5,911 bases of DNA from Methanoculleus sp. (GCA_023230425.1 JALNXI010000131.1:1-5911), one strand, 5' to 3'; positions 1-5,911 are shown, numbered from the stretch's first letter. Notes: generated from the sequence alone by a model not told the origin. Program-made: numbers and translations.

Positions 1-412
1 CGCGCACGGTCAGGCAGAGCACCCCTACCCGCTGCCGGTTAGGAGTGCCGATGGTCGGGATATCGAGGCGGCCGTTCTTCTTCAGGTGACTCTTCTCAAA
101 GACCCTGCACCGCGATACCAGTGCACCGGCGATTGACGGCATCACATGATAGAGTTCAAAAGCCTCCTCTCCGGTCAGGTGCAGGACCGCCGTGTCACCA
201 AAGAGCGTCCCCTTCTCATCGACAAATATGGCGCCGTCCGGTTCGCCCCCAAAGAGAACCAGGAAAAACGTGTGCGTCTTTGTTTTCGAGACCCCCATTC
301 CGGTCAGGGAATGATCGGTACTGTAGTGCAGCAACTCGTCAAGAGTAAAGCACCCCTCGTACGTCGACTTACGAAGGATCTCGTCCATAAGGTCGTTTAC
401 GTCCATGCACAT
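1..412 (-). CDS. Hypothetical protein, C-terminus cut by window edge
   Basis: I do not recognise this gene. Reading leftward from an ATG at 412-410, the frame stays open for 137 codons to the window edge, and most third positions are G or C, as in the other genes here; this favours it over the overlapping plus-strand frame at 146-508. The visible protein is soluble-looking, with no signal peptide or membrane segment. It starts with an acidic helix-like stretch (residues 3-15). A strand-rich part follows, with a hydrophobic FFLVLF run at 49-54, then GGEPDGAIFVD at 55-65 and GTLFGD at 68-73, and a basic SHLKKNGR around 108-115. This glycine/strand pattern could be a small ligand-binding or sensor-type domain, but that is a guess. 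A second ATG at 406-404 is an alternative start. No clear Shine-Dalgarno site precedes either ATG, and a TATA-like box about 25 bases upstream fits a leaderless mRNA. It is transcribed away from the peptidase operon. Confidence 0.72.
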   Translation of the reverse strand, partial: MCMDVNDLMDEILRKSTYEGCFTLDELLHYSTDHSLTGMGVSKTKTHTFFLVLFGGEPDGAIFVDEKGTLFGDTAVLHLTGEEAFELYHVMPSIAGALVSRCRVFEKSHLKKNGRLDIPTIGTPNRQRVGVLCLTVR

Positions 413-417
413 CTTCA

Positions 418-427
418 GGTATGGTAT
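418..427. repeat. Tandem GGTAT pair beside the minus-strand start codon
   Basis: GGTAT is repeated head to tail at 418-422 and 423-427, so the minus strand reads ATACCATACC just upstream of the ATG at 412. It lies between the putative TATA box and the start codon, where a repressor could block transcription. The copies are very short and could be chance. Confidence 0.3.
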
Positions 428-432
428 TCAAT

Positions 433-441
433 GATTTTTAT
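433..441 (-). promoter_or_regulatory. Putative TATA box of the minus-strand gene
   Basis: Read on the minus strand this is CATAAAAAT, in an AT-rich patch centred about 25 bases upstream of the ATG at 412. In archaea the TATA box normally lies about 25 bases before the transcription start, so transcription would begin at or very near the start codon. That agrees with the lack of a Shine-Dalgarno site. The match to the archaeal TATA consensus is only partial. Confidence 0.35.
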
Positions 442-463
442 GCTAGAAAGGGGATTTTGCCCC

Positions 464-480
464 TACCACAATATACCACA
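464..480. repeat. Direct repeat TACCACA, 10-base period
   Basis: TACCACA occurs at 464-470 and again at 474-480, one helical turn apart. The second copy sits inside ATACCA (473-478), whose reverse complement TGGTAT occurs at 422-427. The two orientations flank the putative TATA box of the minus-strand gene. This layout would suit an operator for a transcription regulator, which is an inference from position and symmetry only. Confidence 0.4.
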
Positions 481-647
481 TCAGTATGCTATTATTAATA
501 CCTTGTGATAGCCCGATCTTGATTCCGGCGGATATCCTGATGAAAGTGCCGGATCCGGGAACCTGGAAGAGGCTGTTCGCAGGCGAAAATCACCAGGGAG
601 TCCTCGTTGGGGGGAGAGCCGCGACCGGGAGAGCGGGGAGCCCAAAA

Positions 648-703
648 CGGTCTGAGCCGGAGGAGAGGGAATAAAGGGTTTTACCCACCCACAAAACAGA
701 CCG
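648..703. repeat. Inverted repeat CGGTCTG / CAGACCG
   Basis: CGGTCTG at 648-654 and its exact reverse complement CAGACCG at 697-703 form seven-base arms around a 42-base interval. The interval also contains a small GGG/CCC pair (676-678 and 684-686). It lies in the intergenic region ahead of the peptidase gene. It may be a weak RNA structure or a spaced protein site, and nothing shows which. Confidence 0.3.
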
Positions 704-715
704 AAACGGCAGGGA

Positions 716-730
716 TCTCCTGCGGGGAGA
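716..730. repeat. Small GC-rich hairpin upstream of the peptidase gene
   Basis: TCTCC (716-720) and GGAGA (726-730) are complementary around a five-base loop. An alternative pairing is GATCTC (714-719) with GAGATC (729-734). There is no T-run after it, so it does not look like an intrinsic terminator. It lies immediately upstream of the putative operon TATA box and may affect promoter binding, or mean nothing. Confidence 0.25.
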
Positions 731-747
731 GATCGCCAGAAATAAGA

Positions 748-755
748 GATAAAAG
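748..755 (+). promoter_or_regulatory. Putative TATA box of the peptidase-hisI-PIN-leuS operon
   Basis: GATAAAAG is preceded by a purine-rich AGAAATAAGA that could serve as the TFB recognition element. Its centre is about 24 bases before the ATG at 775, so transcription would start close to that codon and the first mRNA may be leaderless. An AGGTG at 754-758 resembles a Shine-Dalgarno core but is 16 bases from the ATG, too far to be convincing. Confidence 0.35.
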
Positions 756-774
756 GTGGATAGAATACTGACCC

Positions 775-1578
775 ATGATTCTTCCGCCCGTGATAGCTGT
801 CCCGCTCATGATTGCAGCGGGTGCGATTGGGATCACGCTTATGTACGCGTCAATCCTGGACGCGAAGGAGCGGCGGGTGCCCCACAGAACCTGGCGTCCT
901 GCACTCGCGCTCGCGGTCCCGGCGGCCGTCTGGGTATACGGACTGACCCTTCTGGCAGACTGGCGAACAGCGGCGGGCTACCTCATCCTCATCGCGATAT
1001 TCTGTGGATTTTTCTACTTTTTCCAGGCTGCAAACCTCTTCGGAGGTGCGGATGCGTATGCCCTCATCATCATCACCGCATGCATACCGTTCTTCCCGAT
1101 AGAACCTTACTTTGGCACCCCGCCCCTCGGGTTCTTCCCGTTCACTGTGCTAACGAACGCCGTGCTCATCAACATCGCTGCACCGGTAGCAATACTCGCG
1201 AGAAACCTGCTCCAGGGGAACCGGGCCCCGCTACCCTGCCTCTTCCTTGGGTTCCCGGTCGACGGGAAGACGATTCAGAACGAGTTCGGCTTTGTCATGG
1301 AGGATATCGAGGAAGAAGATGGCAGGCTGGTCAGGCGGTTCGTCGGCTTTACCGAATCGCTTGGGCGCATAGTGCGAGGAGAGCGGCGACTCTACACAAA
1401 AGATCTCAGGCTGCACCCCGAAGACTACCAGAGAGAGCTTGCCCTCTACCGGAAGGCCGGCAGGGTCTGGATATCCTACGGCATTCCATTCATCATACCG
1501 ATCACGGCGGGATTCCTGACGGCACTGTTCATGGGAGATATCCTCTTTGTAATCATGAAGACAATCGCGGGAATGTGA
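775..1578 (+). CDS. A24-family archaeal preflagellin/prepilin peptidase (FlaK/EppA-like), integral membrane
   Basis: This is a predicted membrane aspartyl protease that removes the short signal peptide of archaellins or type IV pilin-like precursors before filament assembly. The 267 residues resemble FlaK of Methanococcus. The first catalytic Asp is D29, just after TM1 in ILDAKERRVP. The second is D93 in GGAD (90-93), matching the archaeal GxHyD motif with Ala as the hydrophobic residue. Hydrophobic segments lie at about 4-28, 42-61, 66-87, 94-110 and 120-145. A charged soluble part (about 148-234) follows, then a C-terminal hydrophobic segment (about 236-265), the layout of the archaeal A24 C-terminal extension. 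ATG 775 leaves a full TM1; a GTG at 790 or ATG at 808 would cut into it. Whether it processes archaellins, pilins or other precursors cannot be told, since no substrate gene is nearby. It heads the putative operon, six bases before hisI. Confidence 0.88.
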   Translation: MILPPVIAVPLMIAAGAIGITLMYASILDAKERRVPHRTWRPALALAVPAAVWVYGLTLLADWRTAAGYLILIAIFCGFFYFFQAANLFGGADAYALIIITACIPFFPIEPYFGTPPLGFFPFTVLTNAVLINIAAPVAILARNLLQGNRAPLPCLFLGFPVDGKTIQNEFGFVMEDIEEEDGRLVRRFVGFTESLGRIVRGERRLYTKDLRLHPEDYQRELALYRKAGRVWISYGIPFIIPITAGFLTALFMGDILFVIMKTIAGM

Positions 1579-1584
1579 ACCAAT

Positions 1585-1950
1585 ATGGAGATACAATTTA
1601 AAGACGGATTGGTTCCTGTCATCGTGCAGGAGAAGCGGACCCGGGAGGTTCTGATGCTCGCCTACGCGAACGCCGAGGCACTGGAACTCACCCGGAATAC
1701 CGGGTATGCGCACTACTACAGCAGGAGCAGGCAGAAACTCTGGAAGAAAGGGGAGGAGAGCGGGCATGTCCAGCGTGTCTGCCGGGTGCTCGTCGATTGT
1801 GACGCAGATGCAGTCCTCTACGAGGTTGAACAGAGCGGTGCCGCCTGCCATACCGGCCACGCCTCGTGTTTCTACCGAACGGTCGACGGGGTGGAGATCG
1901 CTGGAATAGTCTTCGATCCGGAGAAGGTATACGCTAATAAGGGTGAATGA
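1585..1950 (+). CDS. hisI: Phosphoribosyl-AMP cyclohydrolase (histidine biosynthesis)
   Basis: This cytosolic enzyme hydrolyses the adenine ring of phosphoribosyl-AMP to give ProFAR, the third step of histidine synthesis. The 121-residue protein covers the whole cyclohydrolase domain. The signature is clear: YSRSRQKLWKKGEESGH at 45-61, DCDAD at 71-75, QSGAACHTG at 83-91 and SCFYR at 94-98. C72, C88 and C95 have the 16- and 7-residue spacing of the zinc ligands in the characterised archaeal enzyme, and D71, D73 and D75 are the expected magnesium ligands. It is monofunctional: no HisE pyrophosphohydrolase domain follows, so hisE must lie elsewhere. The gene starts six bases after the peptidase stop. 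The weak ribosome site GTGA (1575-1578) contains that stop codon, suggesting coupled translation. No other his gene is in the window. Confidence 0.97.
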   Translation: MEIQFKDGLVPVIVQEKRTREVLMLAYANAEALELTRNTGYAHYYSRSRQKLWKKGEESGHVQRVCRVLVDCDADAVLYEVEQSGAACHTGHASCFYRTVDGVEIAGIVFDPEKVYANKGE

Positions 1951-1962
1951 CCTCATTACTAT

Positions 1963-1968
1963 GGTGAT
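1963..1968 (+). promoter_or_regulatory. Ribosome binding site of the PIN-ATPase gene
   Basis: GGTGAT matches the archaeal anti-Shine-Dalgarno core (complement of the 16S 3' end) and ends five bases before the ATG at 1974. This fixes the start and is the clearest GGTGAT-type site in the window. It indicates internal, leadered translation within the operon. Confidence 0.8.
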
Positions 1969-1973
1969 TTTTT

Positions 1974-3857
1974 ATGAAAATTGTACCCGATACCAGCGTC
2001 GTGATAGACGGGCGCATAACATCGCTGATAAAAACAGGAGAATATAAGGGCGCAACAATAATCATACCGGAAGCCGTCGTCGCCGAACTGGAGGCACAGG
2101 CGAATCAGGGACGGGAGATAGGGTTTTCCGGTCTGACCGAACTCCAGGAACTCTTCAGGATGTCGGAGGATAATATCATCGAACTCCAGTTCTCCGGAGA
2201 CCGCCCGAGCCTCGACCAGGTGAAACTCTCCAGCGGAGGCGAGATCGATGCCCTGATCAGGAACGTCGCGATCGTTCATGGTGCCCGGTTCATCACAAGC
2301 GATCTTGTGCAGGCTGAGGTGGCAAAGGCGAAAGGGCTCGACGTCACCTACTTAAGACCGCAGATAGGGAATTTCTCCCCGCTCTCGATCGACCAGTACT
2401 TCGATGAGGAGACGATCGCGATCACCTTGAAAGAGCGGGCCCCCCCGATGGCAAAGATCGGGAAACTCCGGGACATCCGCCTGGTTACCCTCCGCGATGC
2501 GCCGATGACCGAGTATGAGCTCCGGTCCATGGCGCAGGAACTCCTCGAACGAGCAAAGCGCGACCCGGATGGGTTCATCGAACTCGAGAAGCGGGGGATC
2601 ACGGTCGTCCAGATAGGGTCGCTCCGGATATCGATCGCCCGGCGACCGTTTTCGGACGGGATGGAGATCACGGCGGTGCGGCCGCTCGTGGACCTCTCGC
2701 TCGATGATTATGACATGGCACCGGAGATCAAGAAGCGGATCCTCGGGAACCGCCGCGGGGTCCTGATCGCAGGGCCCCCCGGAGCAGGGAAGACCACTCT
2801 GGCGCAGAGCCTCGCGACGTTCCTTGCCGACCACGACTTCATCGTCAAGACTATGGAGGCGCCGCGGGATCTCCAGGTGCCCGACCACATCACCCAGTAC
2901 ACGGCGCTTGAGGGCAGCATGGCGAACACCGCCGAGGCCCTCCTGCTCGTCCGGCCCGACTACGTCGTCTTCGATGAGATCCGGAAGAACGAGGACTTCA
3001 GCGTCTACGCCGATATGCGCCTCGCCGGTATGGGCATGGTCGGGGTGGTGCATGCTATGGAGGTGCACGACTGTCTCCGCCGTTTCTGCGACCGTGTGGA
3101 TTACAGTATCCTGCCGCAGATCATCAACACCATCATATTTGTCGTCCAGGGCGCGATCACAAAGATCTACGACCTTGAACTGACGGTAAAGGCGCCGGAG
3201 GGCATGCCCGGCGATGCACACGTCCGCCCGGTGATCGTCGTCCGCGAACACTCCGGGGGGGAGCCCGAGATCGAGATCTTCCGCTACGAGGGAGAGACCC
3301 TGGTGATGCCGCTCCTCAAAAAGAGCGCAGAGGAGCCCCCTGTCGTCCCGGCGGCGCCGGTCATAGCCGAAACGGAACCGGAGGAGAATGTCTCCTGGAA
3401 GGTTGCCGAGAGGGAGATCCAGCGGGAGATCGGACGGTATACGACCGGGCCGGTCGAGGTCCGCATCATCAGCGACAACAAAGCCGTCGTCTACATCGAG
3501 GACAAGGACGTCCCGGCGGCGATCGGGAAGGGCGGCAAGAACATCTCGGCGATCGTGAACAAACTCGGCATCGGGATCGATATACGGCCGAGGAGTGAGT
3601 TCGAGGCGCAAAGACCCGTTGAGGAGGAGATGCAGCTTGCCGGGGGTATCCGGATCCGCCTTGATCGAAAGCAGCTGACCATCGTCTCCCTGGAGAACAA
3701 AGGCAGGATCGTCGACGTCTTCGCCGGGAAAGAGTATCTCTTCACGGCTACGGTGAACGAAGAGGGCGATATCCTCCTCGCGAAGAACAGCACGATCGCC
3801 CAGGAGATGATCAAGCGCTACAACGAGGGCGAGACGATCCGGCTGCGGCCGGTATGA
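1974..3857 (+). CDS. PIN domain-ATPase-KH domain protein (COG1855, PINA-like)
   Basis: This 627-residue protein joins three modules. Residues 1-125 form a PIN nuclease fold with its usual acidic residues in place: D6 (PDTSVVIDGRI), E38, D92 and D110 (ITSD). Residues from about 170 to 430 are a VirB11/PilT-type ATPase: Walker A GPPGAGKTT at 267-275 with K273, RPD at 327-329, Walker B VVFDE at 331-335, and a VVHA histidine box with H360. A Pro/Glu-rich linker (about 451-475) leads to a KH domain with IGKGGKNI at 517-524, then a strand-rich tail to 627. The domain order is that of the archaeal COG1855 family. Its Sulfolobus member PINA has been described as a hexameric ATPase that promotes Holliday junction migration and works with the resolvase Hjc. 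By analogy this is a nucleic-acid-remodelling ATPase rather than a pilus motor or VapC toxin. RNA as substrate remains possible because of the KH domain. It follows hisI by 23 bases. Confidence 0.93.
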   Translation: MKIVPDTSVVIDGRITSLIKTGEYKGATIIIPEAVVAELEAQANQGREIGFSGLTELQELFRMSEDNIIELQFSGDRPSLDQVKLSSGGEIDALIRNVAIVHGARFITSDLVQAEVAKAKGLDVTYLRPQIGNFSPLSIDQYFDEETIAITLKERAPPMAKIGKLRDIRLVTLRDAPMTEYELRSMAQELLERAKRDPDGFIELEKRGITVVQIGSLRISIARRPFSDGMEITAVRPLVDLSLDDYDMAPEIKKRILGNRRGVLIAGPPGAGKTTLAQSLATFLADHDFIVKTMEAPRDLQVPDHITQYTALEGSMANTAEALLLVRPDYVVFDEIRKNEDFSVYADMRLAGMGMVGVVHAMEVHDCLRRFCDRVDYSILPQIINTIIFVVQGAITKIYDLELTVKAPEGMPGDAHVRPVIVVREHSGGEPEIEIFRYEGETLVMPLLKKSAEEPPVVPAAPVIAETEPEENVSWKVAEREIQREIGRYTTGPVEVRIISDNKAVVYIEDKDVPAAIGKGGKNISAIVNKLGIGIDIRPRSEFEAQRPVEEEMQLAGGIRIRLDRKQLTIVSLENKGRIVDVFAGKEYLFTATVNEEGDILLAKNSTIAQEMIKRYNEGETIRLRPV

Positions 3858-3890
3858 TGCGGGGTGGAAGAGATGACGGCACCAGTATCT

Positions 3891-3895
3891 GGAGG
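3891..3895 (+). promoter_or_regulatory. Ribosome binding site of leuS
   Basis: GGAGG ends six bases before the GTG at 3902, an ideal spacing. The alternative ATG at 3917 would be 21 bases away, and the in-frame ATG at 3857, overlapping the previous stop, has no comparable site. The site therefore decides the leuS start in favour of GTG 3902. Confidence 0.65.
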
Positions 3896-3901
3896 CATAG
3901 A

Positions 3902-5911
3902 GTGAGCGGACTAGATATGCGAAGTAACGAACGGGAGTGCATCACCCGGTGGGAGCACGCGTTCGAGGCTGATCCGGCAGAGAAGGAGAAGTACTACCTG
4001 ACCGTGGCATACCCGTATCCGAGCGGGGCGATGCATGTCGGGCACGGGCGGACCTACATCGTCCCGGACGTCCTCGCCCGGTACCAGCGGATGAAGGGGA
4101 AACAGGTCCTCTTCCCGATGGCGTTCCACGTCACCGGCACCCCGGTCATCGGTATATCGAAGAGGATCGCAAACGGCGACAAACAGACGATCGGGCTCTA
4201 CCGCGACCTCTACCGGGTGCCGCAGGACATCCTCGACCGGTTCATCAACCCGATGGAGATCGTCCGCTACTTCTCGGAGGAGTATCGGCGGGTGATGCAG
4301 AAGTGCGGACTCTCGATCGACTGGCGGCGCCGGTTCATCACCGTCGACCCCCAGTACAGCAAGTTCATTGAGTGGCAGTATAAGCACCTGCACGAGGACG
4401 AACACGTCGTCAAAGGGGCTCACCCGGTCAAGTACTGTCCGCAGTGCGAGAACCCGGTCGGCGATCACGACCTCCTCGAGGGCGACAAGGCCGAGATCAT
4501 CAGGTTCACCCTGGTGGTCTTCCGGTGGGGCGATGCCCTGGTCCCGTGCGCAACCCTCCGGCCCGAGACGGTCTACGGCGTGACGAACCTCTGGGTGAAC
4601 CCGGCCACCACCTACGTCCGGGTAACGATCGACGGCAAGGAGTGGATCTTGAGCCCGGAGGCGGCGGCGAAACTCGCCCTGCAGGATCACGAGGTTCTGG
4701 TGACGGAGAAGATCCCGGGAACTGCGCTCATCGACCAGACGGTCTCCCACCCCCTCTCCGGCGAGATCCCCGTCCTCCCGGCAACGTTTGTGGACCCGGA
4801 TATGGGGACCGGCATCGTCATGAGCGTTCCCGCCCACGCACCCTTCGATTACATAGCGCTCCGCGACCTGCAGCAGCAGGGGAAGTACACGTCCATCCAG
4901 CCGGTCCCGCTCATAACCGTCGAGGGCTACGGCGAGATCCCGGCAAAGGATGCAGTCGAGCGGGCGGGCATCCGCGACCAGAACGACCCGGGGATGGAGG
5001 CGCTCACCCAGGAGGTTTACAGTGCCGAGTTCTCCCGCGGAAAGGTCTTCGAGAAATACGGCGGAAAGCCGGTGAGAGAGGCCCGCGACGACGTGGCGGC
5101 ATTGATGATGGAGCGCTACGGCTCCATCCCTATGTACGACTTCGACAACCGCCAGGTGATATGCCGGTGCGGCGGCAGGGTCTTTGTGAAGATCCTCCAC
5201 GACCAGTGGTTCCTGGAGTACAGCGACCCATGCTGGAAGGAGCAGGTGAAGACCCAGCTCGAGGAGATGGCGCTTGTCCCGCCCGAGGTCAGGACCGAGT
5301 TCCTCCGGACGGTCGACTGGTTGAAGGATTGGGCCTGCACTCGAAGGGTGGGGCTCGGCACGAAGCTTCCCTGGGACCCGACCTGGATCATCGAACCGCT
5401 CTCGGATTCGACGCTCTATATGGCCTATTACACCATCGCTCATCACCTGAAAGCCATCCCCCCGGAGAAACTCACCCCTGCGGTCTTCGACTACATCTTC
5501 TTCGGGGAGGGATCCCCGGAGACCATCGATAGGGAGACCCTCGACCGGATCAGGAACGAGTTCCTCTACTGGTATCCCTACGACTACCGGTTCTCGGCAA
5601 AGGACCTCATATCAAACCATCTCACGTTCCAGCTCTTCCACCACCGGGCCGTCTTCCCGCCGGAACTGCAGCCGAAAGGTATGGTGGTCTTCGGCATGGG
5701 CCTCCTGAACGGGGCGAAGATGTCATCGAGTAAGGGAAACGTCTTCCTCCTCGAGGATGCCGTCGAGGAGTTCGGGGCCGATACCGTCAGGATGTTCCTT
5801 GTCGGGAGCGCGGAGCCCTGGCAGGATTTTGACTGGAGGAATGAGCTCGTCTCGTCGACCAGAAAGCAGATCGAGCGGTTCTGGAACACGGTCGAGGAGG
5901 CAAAGCAGGCG
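3902..5911 (+). CDS. leuS: Leucyl-tRNA synthetase, archaeal type; C-terminus beyond window
   Basis: This cytosolic class I synthetase charges tRNA-Leu with leucine and hydrolyses mischarged products. The frame is open to the right edge: 670 codons, about 70% of the usual archaeal length of roughly 930-970. The HIGH motif is HVGH at 45-48 (after AYPYPSGAM). The CP1 editing domain has TLRPET at 218-223 and the conserved Asp at 316 in SVPAHAPFDY. The leucine-specific LSDSTLYMAYYT lies after the editing domain, and the KMSKS loop is KMSSS at 606-610, followed by KGN. CPQC (C179, C182) and CRC (C421, C423) flank the editing insert and probably form a zinc site. The missing part would carry the anticodon-binding and C-terminal tRNA-contact domains. 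GTG 3902 is chosen for its GGAGG site; ATG 3917 and ATG 3857 are in-frame alternatives. It follows the PIN-ATPase gene by 44 bases and is probably co-transcribed. Confidence 0.96.
   Translation, partial: MSGLDMRSNERECITRWEHAFEADPAEKEKYYLTVAYPYPSGAMHVGHGRTYIVPDVLARYQRMKGKQVLFPMAFHVTGTPVIGISKRIANGDKQTIGLYRDLYRVPQDILDRFINPMEIVRYFSEEYRRVMQKCGLSIDWRRRFITVDPQYSKFIEWQYKHLHEDEHVVKGAHPVKYCPQCENPVGDHDLLEGDKAEIIRFTLVVFRWGDALVPCATLRPETVYGVTNLWVNPATTYVRVTIDGKEWILSPEAAAKLALQDHEVLVTEKIPGTALIDQTVSHPLSGEIPVLPATFVDPDMGTGIVMSVPAHAPFDYIALRDLQQQGKYTSIQPVPLITVEGYGEIPAKDAVERAGIRDQNDPGMEALTQEVYSAEFSRGKVFEKYGGKPVREARDDVAALMMERYGSIPMYDFDNRQVICRCGGRVFVKILHDQWFLEYSDPCWKEQVKTQLEEMALVPPEVRTEFLRTVDWLKDWACTRRVGLGTKLPWDPTWIIEPLSDSTLYMAYYTIAHHLKAIPPEKLTPAVFDYIFFGEGSPETIDRETLDRIRNEFLYWYPYDYRFSAKDLISNHLTFQLFHHRAVFPPELQPKGMVVFGMGLLNGAKMSSSKGNVFLLEDAVEEFGADTVRMFLVGSAEPWQDFDWRNELVSSTRKQIERFWNTVEEAKQA

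Larger units (their letters stand above)
413..774. other. Divergent intergenic region between the left gene and the peptidase operon
   Basis: These 362 bases separate two divergent genes and should hold both promoters. The left part (about 413-505) is AT-rich, with TATA-like and ATACC/TACCACA motifs. The middle (about 600-675) is purine-rich with runs of G, including GGGGGG at 609-614 and two copies of GGGAGAGC at 612-619 and 627-634. The right part (about 735-770) is AT-rich again. An open frame of 62 codons lies at 486-674 but has no good ribosome binding site and a low-complexity Arg/Gly/Glu-rich end, so it is not called as a gene. I see no tRNA, rRNA or recognised riboswitch here. Confidence 0.6.

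Noticed and set aside
146..508. 120-codon plus-strand frame at the left edge
   Set aside because: It overlaps the minus-strand gene, which has the better third-position bias, and it runs past it into the AT-rich promoter area without codon bias.
605..680. G-quadruplex in the G-rich spacer
   Set aside because: The G-runs are separated by gaps of about 12, 5 and 28 bases, too irregular for a standard quadruplex call.
716..734. Intrinsic terminator or riboswitch before the peptidase gene
   Set aside because: The hairpin is short, has no following T-run and sits upstream of the likely transcription start, so it would not be in the mRNA.
2440..2446. Run of seven C as a phase-variable or frameshift site
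   Set aside because: The reading frame continues through it with conserved domains on both sides, and one short homopolymer in GC-rich DNA is unremarkable.
2352..3611. 419-codon open frame on the minus strand inside the PIN-ATPase gene
   Set aside because: It is antisense to a gene with complete PIN, Walker and KH motifs. Its composition is dominated by Asp, Arg, Leu and Val, typical of a shadow frame.
1974..3857. VapC-type toxin or type IV pilus retraction ATPase as the identity of the PIN-ATPase
   Set aside because: VapC toxins are single PIN domains paired with a small antitoxin gene, which is absent. PilT lacks PIN and KH domains. The full domain order fits COG1855.
3911..5446. 511-codon open frame on the minus strand inside leuS
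   Set aside because: It is antisense to a clearly recognised leucyl-tRNA synthetase. Long antisense frames are expected where codons end in G or C, and its Asp/Val/Leu/Arg-rich protein matches no family.
4444..5532. 362-codon plus-strand frame overlapping leuS
   Set aside because: It is a shifted frame of leuS, with a Pro/Arg/Gly-rich product and no recognisable domain.

Overview
The window reads as a stretch of chromosome from a methanogenic euryarchaeon, most likely of the Methanomicrobiales (a Methanoculleus-like genome would fit). The evidence is an archaeal-type preflagellin/prepilin peptidase, an archaeal-type leucyl-tRNA synthetase, a PIN-ATPase-KH protein of the archaeal COG1855/PINA type, GGTGAT/GGAGG ribosome binding sites, and a GC-rich composition with G or C in most third codon positions. 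The genus is an inference and no database search was possible.

Layout: a gene cut by the left edge lies on the minus strand (1-412) and has no recognised function. A 362-base divergent intergenic region (413-774) follows. It is AT-rich next to the left gene, GC/purine-rich in the middle, and AT-rich again before the right gene. It carries several short repeats and one TATA-like box placed about 24-25 bases before each divergent start codon. From 775 onward four genes run on the plus strand with gaps of 6, 23 and 44 bases. They encode an A24-family membrane peptidase (775-1578), HisI phosphoribosyl-AMP cyclohydrolase (1585-1950), a PIN-ATPase-KH protein (1974-3857), and LeuS (3902 to the right edge, C-terminus missing). 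The close spacing suggests one operon.

The four plus-strand genes do not form an obvious pathway. They cover surface-filament precursor processing, histidine biosynthesis, a nucleic-acid-linked ATPase and translation, so this looks like a housekeeping operon of mixed function. All catalytic motifs that could be checked are present and none of the genes is visibly broken.

I see no CRISPR array, insertion sequence, tRNA/rRNA gene or phage signature, and no convincing undescribed system. The most interesting items are the PIN-ATPase-KH protein and its neighbourhood, the repeat-bearing divergent promoter region, and the unrecognised left-edge gene.
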